Below, one piece after another: positions 1-7,497 of a stretch of 64,000 nt of DNA. The notes under the pieces were generated by a model. It searched no databases. It had not been told where the DNA came from and was given only the letters and a program-made list of their open reading frames with translations. The translations under genes were made by a program, and so were the position numbers. The stretch is taken from NCBI RefSeq assembly GCF_019049655.1, contig NZ_JAFMOX010000057.1, positions 1-64,000 of the forward strand, written 5' to 3'. The stretch comes from Rahnella rivi (GTDB lineage: Bacteria; Pseudomonadota; Gammaproteobacteria; Enterobacterales; Enterobacteriaceae). Every line of letters starts with the position of its first letter. Position 1 is the stretch's first letter.

Positions 1-220
1 TATTTACACGGATTATGTTATTTAATTAATTATTAATAATATCTATATCATTAACGGACCGAAAAATATTTCATGGCGGCCGCATGAGATTTAATCAATT
101 CAGGCATACATGAGAAATTTAAAAACCATCACTGTAAACATGACATATTACTCAGGGTAATATTGGTGAGTAAGTTATAATAAATAACTATTTATCTTAA
201 CAAAAAGTCATCACACATTG

Positions 221-256
221 TTTTTGCGGAAGTTTTTGCGGAAGTTTTTAGCAGAA
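221..256. repeat. 12-bp tandem repeat, about three units
   Basis: TTTTTGCGGAAG occurs exactly at 221-232 and 233-244. A degenerate third unit, TTTTTAGCAGAA, follows at 245-256. No function is apparent; it lies in non-coding DNA downstream of fhuE. Confidence 0.8.
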
Positions 257-334
257 CAGTATTAAGGAGGCTTGCAGAATTTGAACATCGGGATGAGGAG
301 CAGGTGGCGTCAGGAAAGAGATTTTCAACACGTC

Positions 335-365
335 GGCGACCGCCACATTGATGCTGCCGGTCGCC
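335..365 (-). terminator. Hairpin after fhuE, possible terminator
   Basis: GGCGACCG (335-342) pairs with CGGTCGCC (358-365) across a 15-nt loop, 20 bases beyond the fhuE stop on the minus strand. There is no clear U-tract, so intrinsic termination is uncertain; it may protect the 3' end instead. Confidence 0.4.
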
Positions 366-384
366 GTAATGTTACCTGGTGTTA

Positions 385-2616
385 TCAGAAGCTGTAGTTT
401 GCCGTCACCGACAGGTTACGCGGTTCGCCGTACACCACATACTGATTCACGCTGGTGTCGTACTCTTTATCAAACAGGTTGTTGACGTTCGCCTGCACCG
501 ACAGTTGTTTGGTGACCTGATAGCGGCTGAACAGGCTGACCAGCGCATAGCTGCCTTGTTCCGCATGACGGGTGCCATCGCCATCCGGGCCTGAGACGTC
601 ATCCCAGACGTGGGTCTGCCAGTTCACACCGCCACCGACCGTCAGATCCTGCAACATCGGTAAACGATAGCTTGTAAACAGCTTCAGCTGGGTGCGCGGC
701 AGGTTCGGGTTCACCGCTTCACCATTTTCATCTTCTGCAATATAGCGGGTACCGCCGAAGGTCATCTGCCAGTTGTCGGTCACCGCGCCATTCACTTCAA
801 ATTCCACGCCACGGCTGACGGTGCCGTTTTTCCCTTCATAGGCGGCATCTGTCGAGCCAGGAATGGTACGGCCTGTGGCCTGGGCGACGTTATCCAGCTC
901 GGCGCGGAAAATTGACACCGAGGTGGTCAGACGGCTGTTCATCCAGTCGGATTTCACACCGGCTTCGTAGTTTTTGCCGATGACCGGCGACAGGTACGCG
1001 CCATTGATATCGCGGTAAGTCTGCGGCTGGAACACCGATGTGTAGCTGGCGTAGGTTGACCAGTTTTCGCTGATGTCATACACCAGACCGGCGTAAGGCG
1101 TGATGTTGTTCTTCTCGATCTGGTCCGTCAGGGTGTGCGAATTCCAGTTGGTGTAACGCGCGCCCAGGATCAGGTGCAGCGGATCGGCGAGAGAAAGGCG
1201 GGTGGCGACATAGCCGGATTTCTGGCGAATGGTGTCTTCCTGCGACAGGCTGCGCGGGCTCCATTCGGTTTCCGGGAACTGGCCGTTAAAGTTATTAAAG
1301 TTACCCAGCTCTTCCGTGGAGATATTGGCGAAGGCGCTGTAATAGGTGTTCTGCTGCTTGCTGTAGCTGATTCCGGTCATCAGCTCATGCTCACGTCCAA
1401 ACAGCTCAAAGGGGCCGCTGGCGAACGTATCCACGGAATCCACTTTACGCTTACCGGTGTTGTAGCCGGTACCGCCCACGACCGGATAACCGGCGTAAGA
1501 AGAGACGCCCGCGCCGGTGGTTTTATCGAAATAACCGTCGATATACATCTGTTTGCTGTCGATCAGCGTTTCGTTATGCGTGCCGTTCAGCGTCACCACC
1601 CAGCCGTTATCAAAGGACTGTTTGAGGGTGGTGAACAGTTTTTTGCTTTCTTTATTGTTGTAGGCCCAGTCCGGTGCGGAGTTAAACCCGCGACGGTAAT
1701 TTGTTTTGCTGCCGTCTATGTACCAGCGCGGCATTCCGCCCCAGGTCGGGCTGTCGGCGTCGGTCTGCTGGAATTCGTAACCGGCGGAGAGCAGGGTGGA
1801 ATCGGTCACGTCGGCATCTACTGCGGCATAGACGAACTTTTTGGTTGCGCCGTAACGTTCGACGTAGCTGTTATTGTCCTGATAACCGGTGATCAGACGG
1901 CCACGCACGTTGCCCGATTCACTCAATGGTGTGGACAGATCGGCAACATAGCGCTGTTTGTTCCAGCTGCCGTAGGTGGCGGAAACGTTGCCGGTGAATT
2001 CTTTGCTGTCGGCGTGTTTACGCACCATGTTTACCGACGCGGACGGGTTACCCGGCCCGGTCATCAGACCGGTTGCGCCGCGCACCACTTCGATACGTTC
2101 GTACAGCGCGGTGTCAGATTCGGCATCGCCCAGGTTCCAGCGCGGCTCAAACACCGTAGGAATACCGTCGGTCATGTAGTTATCGATGAGAAAACCGCGC
2201 GAGTAATACGTGCGGCGATCCATATCCGCGACGTTTTGTGTAATGCCGGTGGTGTTATTGAGTACCTGACCGAGCGTTTGCAACTGCTGATCCTGCATAC
2301 GCTGTGTGCTGATGATGCTGACCGACTGAGGAATATCGCGCTGCGTCAGCAGCATTTTGGTGCCTGCGGTGGTGACGGGCACGCTGTAATCTTGCGCGGT
2401 GCTGCCGGTGTCGTTGCCCGTCTGACCGGTGACAACCACGGTATCGTCGGCGGCTTTCGGCGCGGCGGTTGGTGCAGCCTGCACGGAATGGATCGAAGAG
2501 GAAACAAAAACGGCAATAACGGAAAGCGAAAGCTTCCGGCCTAAATGGTTATTCCCCTTACGGGCTGATTTCACTGTATGACTTTCTGTTAAGGACGGCC
2601 CTGAAACGAACAACAT
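385..2616 (-). CDS. fhuE: TonB-dependent ferric-coprogen/rhodotorulic acid receptor FhuE
   Basis: Outer-membrane TonB-dependent receptor of 743 residues. It closely resembles E. coli FhuE, which takes up ferric coprogen, ferrioxamine B and rhodotorulic acid. Visible parts are an N-terminal export signal with an unusually long n-region (hydrophobic core about 29-41, likely cleavage after VQA near 47), a TonB box DDTVVVTG (57-64), and a plug domain containing GTKM, QRDIPQSVSI and EVVRGATGLM. The 22-strand barrel ends in an aromatic residue (ANYSF). The start has GGAG eight bases upstream. A Fur-like site lies about 155 bp upstream, in the region shared with the divergent methionine gene. Related receptors (FoxA, FpvA-like) are less similar than FhuE in the plug motifs. 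No companion siderophore genes are present, so it is probably a xenosiderophore receptor. Confidence 0.93.
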   Translation of the reverse strand: MLFVSGPSLTESHTVKSARKGNNHLGRKLSLSVIAVFVSSSIHSVQAAPTAAPKAADDTVVVTGQTGNDTGSTAQDYSVPVTTAGTKMLLTQRDIPQSVSIISTQRMQDQQLQTLGQVLNNTTGITQNVADMDRRTYYSRGFLIDNYMTDGIPTVFEPRWNLGDAESDTALYERIEVVRGATGLMTGPGNPSASVNMVRKHADSKEFTGNVSATYGSWNKQRYVADLSTPLSESGNVRGRLITGYQDNNSYVERYGATKKFVYAAVDADVTDSTLLSAGYEFQQTDADSPTWGGMPRWYIDGSKTNYRRGFNSAPDWAYNNKESKKLFTTLKQSFDNGWVVTLNGTHNETLIDSKQMYIDGYFDKTTGAGVSSYAGYPVVGGTGYNTGKRKVDSVDTFASGPFELFGREHELMTGISYSKQQNTYYSAFANISTEELGNFNNFNGQFPETEWSPRSLSQEDTIRQKSGYVATRLSLADPLHLILGARYTNWNSHTLTDQIEKNNITPYAGLVYDISENWSTYASYTSVFQPQTYRDINGAYLSPVIGKNYEAGVKSDWMNSRLTTSVSIFRAELDNVAQATGRTIPGSTDAAYEGKNGTVSRGVEFEVNGAVTDNWQMTFGGTRYIAEDENGEAVNPNLPRTQLKLFTSYRLPMLQDLTVGGGVNWQTHVWDDVSGPDGDGTRHAEQGSYALVSLFSRYQVTKQLSVQANVNNLFDKEYDTSVNQYVVYGEPRNLSVTANYSF

Positions 2617-2769
2617 TGTTATTCTCCAAACGATTATTTATTTTTTGATACTGCTTTTACGTCGCCACTGCTTTTATGTTTTATGTTCGCGTTACCGCCC
2701 GCCATTTTTCGCCAAACCCTGATAAACACCGGGATGGAGGGGCAGATAATGGGTGTGGACAATAAAGCG

Positions 2770-2788
2770 AATGAGAATAATACGCATT
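2770..2788. promoter_or_regulatory. Possible Fur box for fhuE
   Basis: AATGAGAATAATACGCATT resembles the Fur 7-1-7 palindrome TGATAATnATTATCA, with 10 of 14 scored positions matching and the left arm much better than the right. Iron repression of fhuE by Fur is established in E. coli. The site is about 155 bp from the start codon, which is somewhat far. Confidence 0.45.
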
Positions 2789-2999
2789 GAGCTTTCAGGT
2801 GTAAATAAATATAACAAAGGTAAAGTTCGTGGCGGAATTGGGAAAGGGCAGGGATAAGGCATAAATTTTATAATGATGATACTTAAGTGAAATATCAGTG
2901 CAGAAATGCCGGAGAACCGGCTTTTATCATTGCGTTCATTTATTTGCGCTTTGCATCGCATAGTTGCGATGAATGTTTTTTTGCATAGTTTAGCCATTA

Positions 3000-3023
3000 A
3001 GAAATCTAGACATCTAAACGTTC
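3000..3023. promoter_or_regulatory. MetJ operator: three tandem met boxes
   Basis: Three contiguous 8-bp units match the MetJ consensus AGACGTCT: AGAAATCT (3000-3007, 6/8), AGACATCT (3008-3015, 7/8) and AAACGTTC (3016-3023, 5/8). MetJ binds cooperatively to two or more adjacent 8-bp boxes, so this arrangement is typical. It ends about 80 bp before the start codon of the homocysteine methyltransferase gene at 3105. Confidence 0.8.
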
Positions 3024-3104
3024 GTTTTGTAGAGTGGAGCCACCTCGCGGATCAACATCACGCAGCGCTTGATTCGGTTAAGAAAAACACCAGGTGACGA
3101 CACA

Positions 3105-4010
3105 ATGATCAGTAACATTAAAATCCTCGATGGCGGCATGGGCCGCGAACTGGCCCGCATGGGCGCCCCCTTTCGTCAGCCTGAATGGTCGGCGCTGGCG
3201 CTGATGGAAGCCCCGCAATTTGTCCGGGCTGCGCATGATGCCTTTATCGCCGCGGGTTCTCAGGTGATCACCACCAACAGTTATGCCGTCGTGCCTTTCC
3301 ACATCAGCGAGCCGGTGTTTGCAGAGCAGGGCGCGGCGCTGATTGCGCTCTCCGGCAAACTGGCGCGTGAAGCGGCAGATTCGTCACCGTCTGCCGTGCA
3401 GGTCGCGGGTTCGCTTCCTCCGGTTCTGGGATCTTATCGTCCGGATCTGTTCGAACCGGTAGCCGCCAAAAAATTGCTGCGCGTGCTGGTGGATAATCTG
3501 ACGGATTACGTCGATGTCTGGCTGGCCGAAACGCAGAGTTCTGTGGCCGAAGTGGAAGCCGTTCGCGAGGTGCTGGGCAATGACCCGCGCCCGCTGTGGC
3601 TTTCGTTCACCCTGCAGGACAACCTTGATGAATTCGGCAACGCGCTGCTGCGCTCGGGTGAATCAGTGAATGTCGCGGTAAACGCAGCATTGCGGGTGTC
3701 TGCGGGGGCGGTGCTGTTTAACTGCAGCCGCCCGGAAGTGATGGCGACGGCGGTCAACACGGCACGCGCCGCGCTGACGGCACAAGGTTCCGCACTGGAT
3801 ATTGGCGTGTACGCCAACGCATTCGAGCCTTCCGATAACAAACGTGGCGCGAATGAAGGGCTGAGCAAAATGCGTCAGGACACCGATCCTGCCGGTTATC
3901 TCGACTTTGCCAAAGACTGGGTGGCGCAGGGCGCCACCATGGTCGGCGGCTGCTGCGGCATCGGGCCGGAACACATTGCCGCGCTGAAACAGGCATTTAC
4001 TAAACAATAA
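3105..4010 (+). CDS. Homocysteine S-methyltransferase family protein
   Basis: Cytoplasmic Zn-dependent methyltransferase of 301 residues. The family moves a methyl group from S-methylmethionine or a related donor to homocysteine to give methionine. The N-terminal LDGGMGREL and the zinc-binding cysteines are visible: Cys207 in LFNCSRPE and the Cys283-Cys284 pair in GGCCGIGPEHI. The ATG at 3105 is preferred over the in-frame start 36 bases earlier because it follows an AGGTGA ribosome site and begins directly at the conserved domain. Three MetJ boxes lie upstream. The ABC transporter starts 69 bp downstream in the same direction, suggesting one transcript. It differs considerably from E. coli MmuM, so the methyl donor is not assigned. 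Confidence 0.9.
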   Translation: MISNIKILDGGMGRELARMGAPFRQPEWSALALMEAPQFVRAAHDAFIAAGSQVITTNSYAVVPFHISEPVFAEQGAALIALSGKLAREAADSSPSAVQVAGSLPPVLGSYRPDLFEPVAAKKLLRVLVDNLTDYVDVWLAETQSSVAEVEAVREVLGNDPRPLWLSFTLQDNLDEFGNALLRSGESVNVAVNAALRVSAGAVLFNCSRPEVMATAVNTARAALTAQGSALDIGVYANAFEPSDNKRGANEGLSKMRQDTDPAGYLDFAKDWVAQGATMVGGCCGIGPEHIAALKQAFTKQ

Positions 4011-4079
4011 CGCATAACAAAACGTCAGAACGTATTGACGACATTTGAGGGCGCAGGCCCTCCCTGACAGGGGAAAACC

Positions 4080-5624
4080 ATGATTGATCGTCGTTCATTT
4101 ATTAAAAGTGCGGGGGCACTTTCCATTGCGGCTGCCACCAGCTCCACGTGGCTGGGCAAAGCCTTCGCCGCTGAGGCTGAAAAACCGAAGAAGGGCGGCC
4201 ACTTAGTGGTGGGCGTCGATAACGCCTCCAGCACAGACCGCCTCGATCCGGCGTTCTGGTTCGAAACCTACATGTATTTTGTCGGTTCACAGCTGTTCAA
4301 TAATCTGGTGGAAATCGATGAAAACGCCAGACTTGCGCCATCGCTGGCCGAATCCTGGGCATCCGCTGACGGCAGCAAAACCTGGGTACTGAAAATCCGT
4401 CAGGGCGTGCAGTTCCATGATGGCCGCTCGCTGGGCGCGAAAGACGTGGTCTACTCCCTCAATCACCACCGTGGCGAAAAATCCACTTCACCGGTGAAGG
4501 GATACTTAGAATCCGCCAGCTCGATTGAGGCTACCGGCGAACATGAAGTGACGATCAAACTGAATGCGCCGGATGTCGAATTTGTCTGGCTTCTCAGCGC
4601 CGTGCATTTTGCCATCACCGCAGAAAACGAAAGCTTTGATAAAGGCATCGGCACTGGCGCGTTCATTCTGGAAAAATTCCAGCCGGGCGTCACCACGTTG
4701 ACCAAACGCAATCCGAACTACTGGAACAGCGAACGCGGCCACGTCGATTCTGTCGAAACGCTGGCGATGAACGACTCAACCGCGCGCGTGGCGGCGCTGG
4801 TCAGCGGCTCTGCGCAACTCATCAACCGCGTGAACCCGCGTATTGTCAGCCGTATCGAACGGATGCCGAACCTGAAACTGGTGCGCGCCAAAGACAGTAT
4901 GATTTATACCTTCCCAGGCCTGTCGAATCTGGCACCCTTTGATAACGTCGATGGCCGTCTGGCGCTGAAATACGCCATCGACCGTCAGCAAATCATCGAT
5001 ACCGTGCTCGGCGGTTACGCCAGCGTGGCGAACGACAACCCGATCTTCCCGTCGAACCGCTACTTCGCCAAAGACATTCCGCAGCGTCCGTACGATCCTG
5101 AAAAAGCCCAGTTCCACTGGAAAAAATCCGGCTTCAGCGGCCCGTTGACCCTCAACGTGGCGGATGCCGGTTTCCCCGGTGCCGTCGATGCTGGTCAGCT
5201 TTATCAGCAGTCAGCGGCCAAAGCGGGCATTAACCTGAATGTGGTGCGCGTGCCGGACGATGCGTTCTGGAATGATATCTGGCAGAAGAAAGCCTTTGTG
5301 TCGTCGAACTGGGCAAACCGTCCGACCGCGGATGCACTGCTTTCACTGGTATTCACCAGCCAGTCTTCGTGGAATGAATCGGCGTGGCACGTACCGGCCT
5401 TTGATGCGATGGTCAAAGCCGCGCGCGGTGAGCCGGACGAAGCGCGCCGCAAGCAGATTTACCACGACATTCAGGTCATGCTGGTGGATGAGGGCAGCGA
5501 AATCATTCCGCTGTACGCCGATGCACTGGACGGGTGTTCCACCAAAATCAAAGGGTTCACCTCTGTGCCGGGGATGCCACTCAGTGGCAACCGTGCGGCA
5601 GAGAAAGTCTGGATCGAAAGCTGA
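4080..5624 (+). CDS. ABC transporter periplasmic binding protein, SBP_bac_5 (peptide/nickel) family, Tat-exported
   Basis: Extracytoplasmic solute-binding protein of 514 residues from the oligopeptide/dipeptide/nickel class. The N-terminus has a twin-arginine motif (DRRSFIK, Arg4-Arg5), a hydrophobic stretch and a likely cleavage near AFAAEA (about residue 30), so export by Tat is expected; most relatives use Sec. The family body shows LAPSLAESW, KTWVLKIRQGVQFHDG and a C-terminal IIPLYADALDG segment. It is the first gene of a complete importer (two permeases and a double ATPase follow) and lies 69 bp after the MetJ-linked homocysteine methyltransferase. The ligand is unknown; the context suggests a methionine-related or other methylated sulfur compound. 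Confidence 0.92.
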   Translation: MIDRRSFIKSAGALSIAAATSSTWLGKAFAAEAEKPKKGGHLVVGVDNASSTDRLDPAFWFETYMYFVGSQLFNNLVEIDENARLAPSLAESWASADGSKTWVLKIRQGVQFHDGRSLGAKDVVYSLNHHRGEKSTSPVKGYLESASSIEATGEHEVTIKLNAPDVEFVWLLSAVHFAITAENESFDKGIGTGAFILEKFQPGVTTLTKRNPNYWNSERGHVDSVETLAMNDSTARVAALVSGSAQLINRVNPRIVSRIERMPNLKLVRAKDSMIYTFPGLSNLAPFDNVDGRLALKYAIDRQQIIDTVLGGYASVANDNPIFPSNRYFAKDIPQRPYDPEKAQFHWKKSGFSGPLTLNVADAGFPGAVDAGQLYQQSAAKAGINLNVVRVPDDAFWNDIWQKKAFVSSNWANRPTADALLSLVFTSQSSWNESAWHVPAFDAMVKAARGEPDEARRKQIYHDIQVMLVDEGSEIIPLYADALDGCSTKIKGFTSVPGMPLSGNRAAEKVWIES

Positions 5625-5637
5625 ACCGGGTAAAATA

Positions 5638-6654
5638 ATGTCAGATTTGTCCTCTCAAAAAGTGACACAACGGCCTGCGGGCCGTTTTTCGCACTCCCGT
5701 TCCGGCCTGCTGAGCATGGTGCTGGTACGCCTGTTTTACGGCGTACTGATCGTCCTCGCGGTGTCGGTGCTGATTTTCGCCGGTGTGCAGTTGTTACCGG
5801 GTAACGCCGCCACGGCGATCCTCGGCCAGAGCGCCACGCCGGATGCCATTCGTGAACTGAACCTGCAACTGGGGCTGGATAAACCGGCGATCAGCCGTTA
5901 TCTGAGCTGGCTGTTTGGCATCCTGCACGGCGATTTCGGCACCAGTTTCTCCACCCGCGAAGCCATCAGCGGCCCGTTGTTTACCCGCCTTGGCAATACG
6001 CTGTTTCTGGCGGGCTGCACCGCGGCCATCGCCGTACCGCTGGCCCTGCTGATTGGCTTTATCTCGGTGCGCTTTCACGGCAGCTGGGTAGATACCCTGC
6101 TCAACGCCATCACCCGCGCCACCGTTGCGCTGCCGGAATTCTTCTCCGGTTATCTGTTGATCCTGATTTTCGCCATCACGCTGGCGTGGGCGCCGAGCAA
6201 CAGTAGCATCACGGCGGACATGCCGCTGGCGGCAAAACTGTCGGCGATTTCCCTGCCGTGCGCCACGCTGGTGCTGGCGATCCTCGGGCACATGAGCAAC
6301 ATGACCCGCGCCGCGCTGATTGCCGCGCAAAGTTCTGCTTACGTGGACACCGCGCTGCTGAAGGGGCTGTCGCCGTCGCGCATTCTGTGGCGTCACGTTC
6401 TGCCCAACGCGATCGGCCCGATCATTAACGTCGTGGCAATCAATCTGGCTTATCTGATGGTCGGCGTGGTGATTGTCGAGAACGTGTTTGTGTATCCGGG
6501 GCTGGGACAGTACATGGTCGACAGCATCAGTAAACGCGATATTCCTGTGATGCAGGACTGTGCGTTGTTACTGGCGGGGATTTATATCCTGTTGAATTTG
6601 CTGGCGGATGTGATGGCCCTGGTTGCCAATCCGCGTTTGCGCCACAACCGTTAA
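5638..6654 (+). CDS. ABC transporter permease, DppB/OppB type
   Basis: Inner-membrane permease of 338 residues. It shows a first membrane segment near 30-50, an extended periplasmic loop, then a BPD_transp_1 domain. The EAA-loop region reads VDTALLKGLSPSRILWRHVLPNAIGP, from which GLSPSRILWRHVLPNA is the ATPase-docking core. The ATG at 5638 lies 13 bases after the binding-protein stop and excludes a long upstream extension of the same frame that overlaps the binding-protein gene. The next permease follows after 18 bp. Length and motifs are normal for the family. Confidence 0.92.
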   Translation: MSDLSSQKVTQRPAGRFSHSRSGLLSMVLVRLFYGVLIVLAVSVLIFAGVQLLPGNAATAILGQSATPDAIRELNLQLGLDKPAISRYLSWLFGILHGDFGTSFSTREAISGPLFTRLGNTLFLAGCTAAIAVPLALLIGFISVRFHGSWVDTLLNAITRATVALPEFFSGYLLILIFAITLAWAPSNSSITADMPLAAKLSAISLPCATLVLAILGHMSNMTRAALIAAQSSAYVDTALLKGLSPSRILWRHVLPNAIGPIINVVAINLAYLMVGVVIVENVFVYPGLGQYMVDSISKRDIPVMQDCALLLAGIYILLNLLADVMALVANPRLRHNR

Positions 6655-6672
6655 ATCTTAGGAATTGCTGCA

Positions 6673-7497
6673 ATGCCCGCTTTCGCTTCACTCAGACCCG
6701 CCTCCGCTCTTGGCCTGCTGGTGCTGAGCCTCTTTATTCTCATCGCTGTTTTTGCGCCGTGGCTGGCACCCCATGCGCCGGATCAGACTCTCGGTATGTC
6801 GTGGGATTTGCCGGGGCCGGACGCCATTCTGGGCACCGATAATCTTGGCCGCGATCTGCTTTCGCGCCTCATCTGGGGAACGCGCGTTTCTCTCGGCGTG
6901 ACTGCACTGGCGACGCTGGTGGCTTTCGCCGTCGGCTGCACCTTAGGCTTTATTGCCGGTCTGCGCGGTGGCTGGCTGGATCAGGTGATTTCACGCTGTA
7001 ACGATATTGTGATGGCGATACCCACGCTTATTCTGGCGCTGATCGTGCTCGCGGTGCTGCCAAAAACCATTCTGGTGCTGACGCTGGTGCTTGGCCTGCT
7101 GGAATCTACCCGCGTGCTTCGGGTGGCGCGGTCCTTAGCGGTGGATATCAGCGTGATGGAGTTTGTTGACGTGGCGCGGCTGCGCGGCGAAAGCCTCGGC
7201 TGGATCCTCTGGCACGTGATTTTACCCAACGCGTTGCAGACGCTGATCGCCGAATTCGGCCTGCGTTTCATCTTTATTTTGCTGTTTCTCTCGGCGCTCT
7301 CGTTCCTCGGTTTAGGCATCCAGCCGCCGACCGCAGACTGGGGCGGGCTGGCGCGTGATAACAAAGACGGCATCTTGTTCGGCGTCTGGGCGGCACTGGT
7401 GCCGGGCGGTGCGATTGCCGTGCTGGCTCTGGCGGTGAACGCCGTGGCGGACTGGCTGATGAGCGGCACCACGCGCGTCTGGGGGAGAAAAGCATGA
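6673..7497 (+). CDS. ABC transporter permease, DppC/OppC type
   Basis: Second inner-membrane permease, 274 residues. It begins with a hydrophobic segment at about 12-32 and carries the OppC-family linker with GTDNLGRDLLSRLIWGTR. The docking loop contains ARLRGESLGWILWHVILPN, and membrane spans continue to the C-terminus. AGGA lies upstream of the start. Its end overlaps the ATPase start (ATGA), which indicates translational coupling within the importer operon. Confidence 0.92.
   Translation: MPAFASLRPASALGLLVLSLFILIAVFAPWLAPHAPDQTLGMSWDLPGPDAILGTDNLGRDLLSRLIWGTRVSLGVTALATLVAFAVGCTLGFIAGLRGGWLDQVISRCNDIVMAIPTLILALIVLAVLPKTILVLTLVLGLLESTRVLRVARSLAVDISVMEFVDVARLRGESLGWILWHVILPNALQTLIAEFGLRFIFILLFLSALSFLGLGIQPPTADWGGLARDNKDGILFGVWAALVPGGAIAVLALAVNAVADWLMSGTTRVWGRKA

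Larger units (their letters stand above)
1..384. other. AT-rich gene-free left edge
   Basis: No convincing coding region. The first 220 bases are AT-rich. Positions 221-256 hold a short tandem repeat (two exact 12-bp copies of TTTTTGCGGAAG and a degenerate third). An inverted repeat lies at 335-365, just beyond the fhuE stop codon. Confidence 0.6.
2617..3104. promoter_or_regulatory. Divergent control region between fhuE and the methionine gene
   Basis: About 490 bp without a credible gene. It contains a Fur-like 19-mer at 2770-2788 on the fhuE side and a run of MetJ boxes at 3000-3023 on the methyltransferase side. Short frames in this region have no recognisable protein character. Confidence 0.7.

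Noticed and set aside
1135..2544. 469-codon plus-strand open frame opposite fhuE
   Set aside because: Shadow of the high-GC, repeat-patterned fhuE gene; the minus strand matches FhuE throughout and the plus-strand product has no protein-like features.
2692..2997. 101-codon minus-strand frame in the fhuE upstream region
   Set aside because: Covers the Fur-like site and promoter DNA; composition is not protein-like and there is no ribosome site.
2900..3104. SAM riboswitch before the methyltransferase gene
   Set aside because: No aptamer-like pairing or leader terminator seen; tandem MetJ boxes explain control better and are usual in this bacterial group.
5239..5637. Upstream extension of the DppB-type permease frame
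   Set aside because: Overlaps the binding-protein gene by nearly 400 bases; the family N-terminus and a suitable ATG are at 5638.
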